Shown here: positions 18,634 through 25,651 of the stretch, piece by piece
Layout of the letters: each line of letters opens with the position of its first letter
How positions within the stretch are numbered: the first letter of the stretch is position 1
NCBI GenBank assembly: GCA_905234025.1
Contig: CAJOFT010000006.1
Coordinates: forward strand, 7,747 to 40,903
Source: Paludibacteraceae bacterium
Lineage (GTDB): Bacteria; Bacteroidota; Bacteroidia; Bacteroidales; Paludibacteraceae
Direction of reading: 5' to 3'
Length of the DNA stretch: 33,157 bases
Notes under the pieces: model-generated
What the model was told of the DNA's origin: nothing
Databases searched by the model: none
What the model saw: only the letters and a program-made list of their open reading frames with translations
Program-made: the position numbers and the translations under genes

Positions 18634-19178
18634 TACTTCCTATTTATTTATATGGTCAGCCTGTCTTGCGCAAACCGACGGAAGAAGTGCTGCCCGGAAG
18701 CATTGATATCAAGCAGCTTGTTGCCGACATGCAGGAGACCCTTACTGCTGCTGAAGGCTGTGGTCTTGCGGCACCGCAAGTGGGCAAGTCTTTGCGTATG
18801 TTCATTGTTGACGGCAGCGAACTGGGTGAGGATTATCCCGACTGCTTGGACTTCAAGCAAACATTCATCAACCCCGAGATTATCGAGGCGTCCGATGATA
18901 CGTCCACATACAGCGAAGGCTGTCTCTCTTTGCCGGGAATCTCGGAGAATGTAGTGCGCCCCAAGACCATCAGAATCCGTTATCAGGACGCGGATTTCAA
19001 CTGGCACGAGGACACGTTCACGGACTTCAAGGCGCGAATTGTCTTGCACGAATACGATCACTTGGAGGCACACGTTTTCACGGATCGCATTTCACCCATT
19101 CGGAAGACTTTCGTCAAGAGCAAACTGACCAATATTGCTAAAGGCAAAACCGGTGCGCGCTACAAGTACAAACACTAA
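18630..19178 (+). CDS. def: Peptide deformylase
   Basis: GCGLAAPQVGKSLRMFIVD, EGCLSLPGI, HEYDHLEAHVFTDRIS. Confidence 0.96.
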   Translation: MILPIYLYGQPVLRKPTEEVLPGSIDIKQLVADMQETLTAAEGCGLAAPQVGKSLRMFIVDGSELGEDYPDCLDFKQTFINPEIIEASDDTSTYSEGCLSLPGISENVVRPKTIRIRYQDADFNWHEDTFTDFKARIVLHEYDHLEAHVFTDRISPIRKTFVKSKLTNIAKGKTGARYKYKH

Positions 19179-19751
19179 ATGGACTTGCTTAACATCATAT
19201 TCATTGCTGTTGGCTTAGCAATGGACTGCTTTGCCGTAAGTGTGGCGCAGGGCTTGGACACGGATTTGCACAGCCACAAAGCATGGCGGCACATCTTCCT
19301 CATGGCATTTCTGTTTGGCTTCTTTCAAGGCGGAATGCCCCTGATTGGCTACTACGCAGGCTGCTTGTTCACGGACTTCTTTGATACGTATGCGCCGTGG
19401 ATAGCGCTTGTTATATTGGCGTTTCTGGGCGGCAAGATGATTGTTGAGGCTGCGCGCGAAAAGAATGAGGACAAGCCGCACAAAGCCAACTGGACACTGC
19501 ATTACTTGCTGCTGATGGCTATTGCCACGTCTATTGACGCACTTGCTACCGGAGTGGTGTTTATTCCGTATCCGGAATATTTGTGGGTCGGAATAGGGCT
19601 TATCGCCTTTGTCAGTTTCGGCTTGTCTATCGTCGGTTGCCAAATCGGCTCGGAGTCAAAGAAACTGCTGACTGTTCAACCCGAACTCATCGGCGGAATC
19701 ATTCTTATTGGAATAGGTATTAAAATCTTTGTAGAAGGCGTATTGCTCTGA
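19179..19751 (+). CDS. mntP: Manganese efflux pump MntP-like protein
   Basis: Six-TM pattern with AMDCFAVSVAQGL and LLLMAIATSIDALATGVVF. Confidence 0.9.
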   Translation: MDLLNIIFIAVGLAMDCFAVSVAQGLDTDLHSHKAWRHIFLMAFLFGFFQGGMPLIGYYAGCLFTDFFDTYAPWIALVILAFLGGKMIVEAAREKNEDKPHKANWTLHYLLLMAIATSIDALATGVVFIPYPEYLWVGIGLIAFVSFGLSIVGCQIGSESKKLLTVQPELIGGIILIGIGIKIFVEGVLL

Positions 19752-20335
19752 TGTTTTTGATACAGAACACATTAGTTTCTCTGGATGTCCTTGAAAAGGA
19801 GTTCTGCTGTGACTTGGACAAGTGTCGTGGTTGCTGTTGTATTGAGGGCGATGCCGGTGCGCCGATTTCGGACGAAGAAGTGAAAGAGGTGGAGGCTATT
19901 CTGCCTGTTTTGCTGCCGGAAATGACCAAAGAGGCAAAGGAAGTGGTGGCTAAACAGGGAATTGCTTATAGCGACCCGTCCGGAGAACAGGTCACATCTA
20001 TTGTCAATGACAAAGACTGTGTCTTTGCCCGCACAGACCACAACGGCTGGTGTTATTGTTTGATAGAAAAGGCGTACAATGCTGGAAAGATTGCTTTCAA
20101 GAAGCCTGTCTCCTGCCATTTGTACCCGATTCGTCTGACCAAAGTCGGTGACCTTGTCGGAGTGGAGTACCATCGTTGGGACATCTGCCATTGTGCCCGT
20201 CAGTTGGGCAAGAAACTGCATATGCCTTTATATAAATTCCTGCGCGAGCCGCTCATCCGTCGTTTCGGCGAAGAGTGGTATAACGAACTCGATTTAACTG
20301 CAACAGAATGGAAAAAACAATGCGAGCAGAAATAA
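19751..20335 (+). CDS. Cysteine-rich DUF3109-like conserved protein
   Basis: CCDLDKCRGCCCIEGDAGAPIS, DCVFARTDHNGWCYCLIEKAYNAGKIAFKKPVSCHLYPIR, WDICHCARQLG. Confidence 0.8.
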   Translation: MFLIQNTLVSLDVLEKEFCCDLDKCRGCCCIEGDAGAPISDEEVKEVEAILPVLLPEMTKEAKEVVAKQGIAYSDPSGEQVTSIVNDKDCVFARTDHNGWCYCLIEKAYNAGKIAFKKPVSCHLYPIRLTKVGDLVGVEYHRWDICHCARQLGKKLHMPLYKFLREPLIRRFGEEWYNELDLTATEWKKQCEQK

Positions 20336-21540
20336 TAACTATCGGCGACGAACTGCTAATTGGTCAGGTCGTTGACACTAATTCCGCATTTATGGCGGAG
20401 CAACTGAACAACATCGGTATTGAACTCTATCAGATCACCTCTGTCCATGACGATGCCGCTCATATTGCAACCGCTGTTATGGACGCTTTGTCGCGTGTGG
20501 ATATCGTTATCACGACCGGCGGACTTGGTCCCACGAAGGACGATATCACCAAACACGTCCTTTGTGAACTTATGGGCGCAAAACTTATTCCGGACGCAAG
20601 TGTGGAAGCGCATGTCCGCAACCTGTACAAAGACCGTCCCGAAGTCCTCAACGCGCTCACGGAGACCCAGTGGCTTGTGCCGGACAATTGCAAGGTCTTG
20701 CCTAATCGTGTTGGTTCTGCGCCGCTGATGTACTGGCACACGCCGGAAGGAAAGCACCTCTTTTCGCTGCCCGGTGTCCCGTATGAGATGGAGGCTGCTA
20801 TGCGTGAGCAAGTGCTGCCTGTTTTGCAGCGGGAAAGCACGGAGCAGATCACGCACCGAACCATTATGGTGAGTGGTATTCCTGAATCAAAACTTGCTTT
20901 GCACATTGCTGATTTCGAGAACGCATTGCCGGACAATATTCATTTGGCATATCTTCCAAAGAATCACACGATTCGTCTGCGTTTGAGCGGTTACGGCGTG
21001 CCTGCGGAGAGGGTGGAGGAGCTGCAGCGCAAACTTATGGCGCTCACGAAACAATGGCTCATTGCTACCGAAGACAAACCGCTTGAAGTCCTGATCGGAG
21101 AGAAACTCAAAGCCGCAGGCAAGACGATTGCCACGGCAGAGAGTTGCACAGGCGGCAAACTTGCCATGCTGCTGAATAAACACGCAGGCAGTTCGGCGTT
21201 CTACAAAGGCTCTGTAATCGCCTATTCCAACGAGGTAAAAGAGCACGTTCTCAAAGTAAACAAGGATTATCTGGAGAAATATGGCGCCGTTAGTGAGCAA
21301 GTCGTTGCTTTGATGGCGTATGGTGTCATGAAACTGCTGGACACGGACTATGCCATTGCCACTTCAGGTGTGGCAGGTCCGGATGGAGGCACGCCTGAGA
21401 AACCTGTCGGCACGGTCTGGATCGCCATTGCCAACAAACAGAAGGTCTATACCGAATGTCTGCATCTGCGCGGCAACCGCAATGCCATCACCGACACGGC
21501 TGCCACGCTCACGTTGGTGCGTTTGCTTTCCCAACTGTAA
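20320..21540 (+). CDS. cinA: CinA family protein (competence/damage-inducible, PncC-type C-terminal domain); ORF track starts at 20308 but MRAEIITIGDELLIG at 20320 is the likelier start
   Basis: MRAEIITIGDELLIGQVVDTNSAFMAEQL, TTGGLGPTKDDITK, LPGVPYEM, TIATAESCTGGKLAMLL, ATSGVAGPDGGTPEKPVGTVWIA. Confidence 0.95.
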   Translation: MRAEIITIGDELLIGQVVDTNSAFMAEQLNNIGIELYQITSVHDDAAHIATAVMDALSRVDIVITTGGLGPTKDDITKHVLCELMGAKLIPDASVEAHVRNLYKDRPEVLNALTETQWLVPDNCKVLPNRVGSAPLMYWHTPEGKHLFSLPGVPYEMEAAMREQVLPVLQRESTEQITHRTIMVSGIPESKLALHIADFENALPDNIHLAYLPKNHTIRLRLSGYGVPAERVEELQRKLMALTKQWLIATEDKPLEVLIGEKLKAAGKTIATAESCTGGKLAMLLNKHAGSSAFYKGSVIAYSNEVKEHVLKVNKDYLEKYGAVSEQVVALMAYGVMKLLDTDYAIATSGVAGPDGGTPEKPVGTVWIAIANKQKVYTECLHLRGNRNAITDTAATLTLVRLLSQL

Positions 21541-23889
21541 TCAGAACGGGTAACCGATAGCGAAGTGGAAGGTCATGTCATCCTTCCAACTCAGACCGTT
21601 GCCTGCTGTCCGCCAAACTTTCGAGCCGTCATCCACATACAATCGCGTCGGGTCGTAAAGCTTGACACCGAAGTCTATGCGGAAAATCAGAATACTGAAA
21701 TCCAACCGCAAGCCTGCTCCGTAGGACCAGGCAATTTGCTTGTAGAACTCACCGAACTCAAACACACCGTTCGGCTGTTCGGCATAATCGCGAATCGTCC
21801 ATATGTTTCCGGCGTCCGTGAAGGCTGCCAACTCGATGAAGTTCCACACTTTCCAGCGGTATTCGAGGTTCAAGTCAAGCCGTATATCACCCGCCTGTAA
21901 ATCATACACTAATCCGCCTCCTGTTCCTTTGAATCCGCCGGGTCCGAGCGTACGTGCTTGCCAGCCGCGGACGCTGTTCGAGCCGCCCGAGAAGTAACGT
22001 TTCTCAAACGGCACGGTTGATGCGTTGAGGTATGGCACCACAACGCCCATTCCAATGTGGTAAACCAAACGATGGTTCGGCACTAACACATGGTGGAACG
22101 TAAAATCAACATCTCCTTTGGCGTACTGCGCAAACGGAATATTCCACAGCACATACGCACCGGCTTCATTCTTTTCCAACTTGGCAGCGGACGCGATACC
22201 GTAAAGCAGATTGCCTGCTGTTTCGATGGTGTATTTGAACCGGAGGTAATTGCGGTCAGGCTTGATTTGCAGCTGGCTCGTATAGATGCCTATATAACTC
22301 CAGTCCACGATGAAGTGGTCTTCATAGCTGTACTTCAGCACGCTGGATTTGTTGATAATATTCGTCTGGAACTCCTCGGATTTCCACGGCAGATATACGT
22401 AACTGATATCAACGATATTGAACACATGCCGCCAGTGTGAGTTCGGATTCCGGCGAATCATGTAGTACAGTCCCGCACTTGCAATGTCGCGCGTGAACTC
22501 ATCGGGACGGTTCTGGTATTGGAACGCAAGTTTGAGGTGCAGACTGTTCGGAAACAGCAGTCCTGCTTCTCCTTTCGCTTCTATGGCACGACCGCCGTTC
22601 TGACGCCATTCGTAACTGAAGCGTCCGTTCAGAGACAGTTGTTCTGCACCGCGGAAAATATTCCTGTTCACATAGCCTAATCCGGCTGCGATACCCCAGT
22701 CTCCGGCAGAGTAGGTACCTTCCACTTCTGCCGAAACGCTGTTCAGTTTGCTGCGCGAAACGGTTATATGGCAGTCAAGCAGATCCTTGCCGGCTGGCTC
22801 GAAGGATATATCCACGTACTTCACCGGTCCCAAAGCATTCAGCAGCGCATACGACCGCTCCACCATGTCTTCGTTGTAGTAGTCTCCCGGACGCAGTTTG
22901 CAGTTCTTGCGAAGCACGCGGTTTCGCAGCAGAGGACGGTCGAAATACGTGTATTCGTAGTCGTTCTCGAACTTCATCGTCAGTTCTTTGCCGTCCGGCA
23001 TATGCCGCGGATTATAGTCGATGTGGAAGCATATATGGTTGATTTTGTACCGCGTATAAACCTTTTCGCGGATGCTGTCAGGCCATTGTTCCGTATTGTT
23101 CAGCATTTTCAGTTCCACTGCCACTTCATGCGTGTTGTACGAACTGTCAGCACGGTAATCCAGCAGCGACTTGTCAAAGTAGTAATATCCCTCGCAATGC
23201 ATGGCGGACGCGATTCGTTCCCGCTCGTTGTCCATGACTGTAGCGTCGAAACGGTCACCGTTATGAATCAGACAGCCTTTCGAAGTGGCTGCACGCAGCA
23301 GGTCGGCTTGGTCGAGTTTGACGGTATAATCACGGATAAAATACGGCTTGTTGGCAGTAACAAGGTACGTCAGTTTCATTTTCCGGTTTTTGACAACCGT
23401 TTGCGTGTCCACATCGGCATTGAAGTAACCGCGGTTCTGCATGGCAAGTTTAAGTTGTTGCATGGAAACGCCTGTCAGCGCAGGGTCATATATAACCGGT
23501 GCTTCACCCATTTTATGGGCATTGCGGGCGAGACGTTTCTTGGATTTCGTGGTCGTGTCACGCGGAGCGGTATTATACACATGCAGTTGCAGTTTCCAGA
23601 ATCCGAGAATTTCCGTGTTTTGTTTTTGCCTCAGATAATTGTCAAGTCCGAGAGTTGACTCGTCTTTCGAATCAACCACTTTCACTTTGGCTTTGTCCAG
23701 CAGCATTTCGTTTTCCGGCACATATTTCGTCGTGTTGCAGCTGCTGAGCATAACTGCCGCCAACACGGCGAACGGCAGCATGGATAGCACAGCATGTTTC
23801 TTCACTTGCTGCACCTTTGATAGCATAACCATACAGACCATTTTAGGTCTGTAAAAGCCCGTTCGTATGTTACGTGCACAATACGGCAT
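21541..23889 (-). CDS. tamL: Omp85-family TamA-like outer membrane lipoprotein (TamL-like); true start probably near 23832-23826
   Basis: Signal plus lipobox LPFAVLAAVMLSSC-NTTKYVPENEMLLDKAKVKV; POTRA-like region; C-terminal barrel with PFEKRYFSGGSNSVRGWQARTLGPGG...FIELAAFTDAGNIW and terminal HFAIGYPF. Confidence 0.85.
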   Translation of the reverse strand: MPYCARNIRTGFYRPKMVCMVMLSKVQQVKKHAVLSMLPFAVLAAVMLSSCNTTKYVPENEMLLDKAKVKVVDSKDESTLGLDNYLRQKQNTEILGFWKLQLHVYNTAPRDTTTKSKKRLARNAHKMGEAPVIYDPALTGVSMQQLKLAMQNRGYFNADVDTQTVVKNRKMKLTYLVTANKPYFIRDYTVKLDQADLLRAATSKGCLIHNGDRFDATVMDNERERIASAMHCEGYYYFDKSLLDYRADSSYNTHEVAVELKMLNNTEQWPDSIREKVYTRYKINHICFHIDYNPRHMPDGKELTMKFENDYEYTYFDRPLLRNRVLRKNCKLRPGDYYNEDMVERSYALLNALGPVKYVDISFEPAGKDLLDCHITVSRSKLNSVSAEVEGTYSAGDWGIAAGLGYVNRNIFRGAEQLSLNGRFSYEWRQNGGRAIEAKGEAGLLFPNSLHLKLAFQYQNRPDEFTRDIASAGLYYMIRRNPNSHWRHVFNIVDISYVYLPWKSEEFQTNIINKSSVLKYSYEDHFIVDWSYIGIYTSQLQIKPDRNYLRFKYTIETAGNLLYGIASAAKLEKNEAGAYVLWNIPFAQYAKGDVDFTFHHVLVPNHRLVYHIGMGVVVPYLNASTVPFEKRYFSGGSNSVRGWQARTLGPGGFKGTGGGLVYDLQAGDIRLDLNLEYRWKVWNFIELAAFTDAGNIWTIRDYAEQPNGVFEFGEFYKQIAWSYGAGLRLDFSILIFRIDFGVKLYDPTRLYVDDGSKVWRTAGNGLSWKDDMTFHFAIGYPF

Positions 23890-23903
23890 ATTATAATCCG
23901 CCG

Positions 23904-23935
23904 CAAAATTACTGCTTTATTCTGATATATGCAAA
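23904..23935 (-). promoter_or_regulatory. Bacteroidetes-type promoter for the TamL-like gene (TTTG-N20-TAATTTTG)
   Basis: Minus strand TTTGCATATATCAGAATAAAGCAGTAATTTTG; 20-nt spacer. Confidence 0.75.
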
Positions 23936-24081
23936 TGAAAACAGCCGACATCCGCATTTTTTTTGTTTATTCCGCAAAAATCCCTTAAATCCGCAGAAAA
24001 TTAAAAGTATAAAAATCACATTCAACTTTTCCCTGTTGGCGGGCTTTCCCGCAATTTCATATACAATTTTTTTTACTACCT

Positions 24082-24113
24082 CTTGTGCAATTAAAATATT
24101 TGTTGTACCTTTG
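24082..24113 (+). promoter_or_regulatory. Bacteroidetes-type promoter for the 24261 gene (CTTG-N20-TACCTTTG)
   Basis: CTTGTGCAATTAAAATATTTGTTGTACCTTTG; 20-nt spacer. Confidence 0.75.
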
Positions 24114-24157
24114 CAGCGTTTTTCAATCATTTATCAGTCGCCATTGACGCAGCCAAG

Positions 24158-24201
24158 CGTATGTGATACGTATGTGATTCGTATGTGATACGTATGTGAT
24201 T
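24158..24201. repeat. 11-bp tandem repeat x4 (CGTATGTGATW) in the predicted 5' UTR of the 24261 gene
   Basis: CGTATGTGATA / CGTATGTGATT / CGTATGTGATA / CGTATGTGATT; equivalently an exact 22-bp unit repeated twice. Confidence 0.95.
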
Positions 24202-24260
24202 AAACTGCCAAGAGAGACAGGCAAATAGTAGGAATCAATAACAACTAAAATAATACCATT

Positions 24261-24767
24261 ATGGCAGGAACCGATCTTAATTATCCGTTTAAGGAAGCTC
24301 ACGGAGCTATTGAAAAAGGTGGCACCGTCCACCGTATGAAAAAATTCCGCAACGAACGCGGCCGCGTCATCGGCGTAGGCATTCAGGAGTCCTATATGAT
24401 CCGCAACCCGCGCGACTGGAAAAAAATGCCGGCGTCTGAAGCCGAACTCGCCAACCGTAGCCGGTGGCGCGAGGCGTGCTTGCGTACCACGGAGATTCTC
24501 CAGTCTGCACAGCCGGATGGTCTCACGCAGCAGCAGTTGTTGCACAAGCAGGTCAACCACATCCCCGATTATTACACGCCGGAAGAAGCGCAAGCGCTTT
24601 ATGCCCGCTTCCACGCACGCTATCTTGCCCAACTGCCCAACATGCGCCGCAAGCGTCCCGATTCACATGCACCGATTGACAAGGTTACCAAAAAACCGAA
24701 GCGTTATGCCCAGTTCCCCAATTTCGTCCGTGCGATGATTTACCTCTCCCTCAAATCCGCTGGGTAA
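24261..24767 (+). CDS. Small basic hypothetical protein (168 aa)
   Basis: Own predicted promoter and downstream terminator; coherent basic protein (MAGTDLNYPFKEAHGAIEKGGTVHRMKKFRNERGRVIGVGIQESYMIRNPRDWKKMP...); no family assigned. Confidence 0.75.
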   Translation: MAGTDLNYPFKEAHGAIEKGGTVHRMKKFRNERGRVIGVGIQESYMIRNPRDWKKMPASEAELANRSRWREACLRTTEILQSAQPDGLTQQQLLHKQVNHIPDYYTPEEAQALYARFHARYLAQLPNMRRKRPDSHAPIDKVTKKPKRYAQFPNFVRAMIYLSLKSAG

Positions 24768-24791
24768 TATCTTGTTTTCGTTACATAACAA

Positions 24792-24820
24792 AAAAAAGTG
24801 CGAGAAATCGTGCTTTTTTT
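24792..24820 (+). terminator. Intrinsic terminator of the 24261 gene
   Basis: AAAAAAGTGCGA-GAAA-TCGTGCTTTTTT hairpin (12-bp stem with two G-U wobbles, GAAA loop) with a T-tract. Confidence 0.75.
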
Positions 24821-24836
24821 TTGCATATATGCAAAA
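24819..24836. promoter_or_regulatory. 18-bp perfect palindrome overlapping the -33 element of the frd promoter; candidate operator
   Basis: TTTTGCATATATGCAAAA equals its own reverse complement. Confidence 0.6.
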
Positions 24837-24851
24837 TATGTTGTACCTTTG
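24820..24851 (+). promoter_or_regulatory. Bacteroidetes-type promoter of the frdCAB operon (TTTG-N20-TACCTTTG)
   Basis: TTTGCATATATGCAAAATATGTTGTACCTTTG; 20-nt spacer. Confidence 0.82.
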
Positions 24852-24932
24852 CCGCGAATTTGGATAAGACTGCAAGTTCATTATTAAAAAACGTACAAAA
24901 CAATACAAAATTATTAATAAAATTAAAATCTT

Positions 24933-25640
24933 ATGTGGCTAAAAGATTCATCAATCGGCCGTAAGTTCGTAATGAGCATTACAGGCCTGTTTCTGGTCCT
25001 TTTCCTGCTGTTCCATGGTTCTATGAACCTCTGCCTCGTCATCGACGATGTATTTGGAACGCATGCGTACAACTGGATTTGCGCAATGTTGGGTGCTAAC
25101 TGGTACGCCATTATCGGCACGCTTGTTCTCGCTCTCGGCGTTGTAGTGCATTTCTCCTATGCGATTTATCTGACCATCCAGAACCGTGCGGCACGCGGCA
25201 ATGACCGTTATGCCATTGAGGCACGTCAGGAAGGTGTGGATTGGGAGTCGAAGAACATGCTCGTGCTGGGCATTATCGTTATCGGTTTCCTTGTGCTTCA
25301 CCTCATTAACTTCTGGTACAAGATGCAATGGGCGGAGCTGACGGGTATTCATACCTCTGCATTTGATCCGCAGGACGGTTCTGCTATTGTGAAAGGTCTG
25401 TTCACAGACGGATGGTGCGGTATTATTTACTGCCTGCTTTACATCATTTGGTTGGTGGCTTTGTGGTTCCACCTCAATCACGGTATCTGGTCGGCGCTCC
25501 AAACTATGGGATGGAGCAACCTCATCTGGCTCAAACGTATCAAAGTCATCGGTACCGTTTTTGCTACGCTCGTGGTGAGCCTGTTTATGGTTGTAGTGCT
25601 CTACTTCCTCGGTGTTAATATTGGAATGATGAACGCTTAA
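24933..25640 (+). CDS. frdC: Succinate dehydrogenase/fumarate reductase cytochrome b subunit
   Basis: [27 protein letters not shown]; multi-TM with conserved His; followed directly by the flavoprotein and Fe-S subunits. Confidence 0.93.
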   Translation: MWLKDSSIGRKFVMSITGLFLVLFLLFHGSMNLCLVIDDVFGTHAYNWICAMLGANWYAIIGTLVLALGVVVHFSYAIYLTIQNRAARGNDRYAIEARQEGVDWESKNMLVLGIIVIGFLVLHLINFWYKMQWAELTGIHTSAFDPQDGSAIVKGLFTDGWCGIIYCLLYIIWLVALWFHLNHGIWSALQTMGWSNLIWLKRIKVIGTVFATLVVSLFMVVVLYFLGVNIGMMNA

Positions 25641-25651
25641 TAATTACGACT

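Noticed and set aside
24158-24201. Tandem Crp sites (TGTGA half-sites)
   Set aside because: TGTGA occurs only as direct repeats; no TCACA inverted partner at Crp-like spacing, so a Crp operator is not supported.
24123-24632. 169-aa minus-strand ORF covering the 11-bp repeats and the 24261 gene
   Set aside because: Opposes a gene with its own promoter and terminator; the peptide partly derives from the repeat.
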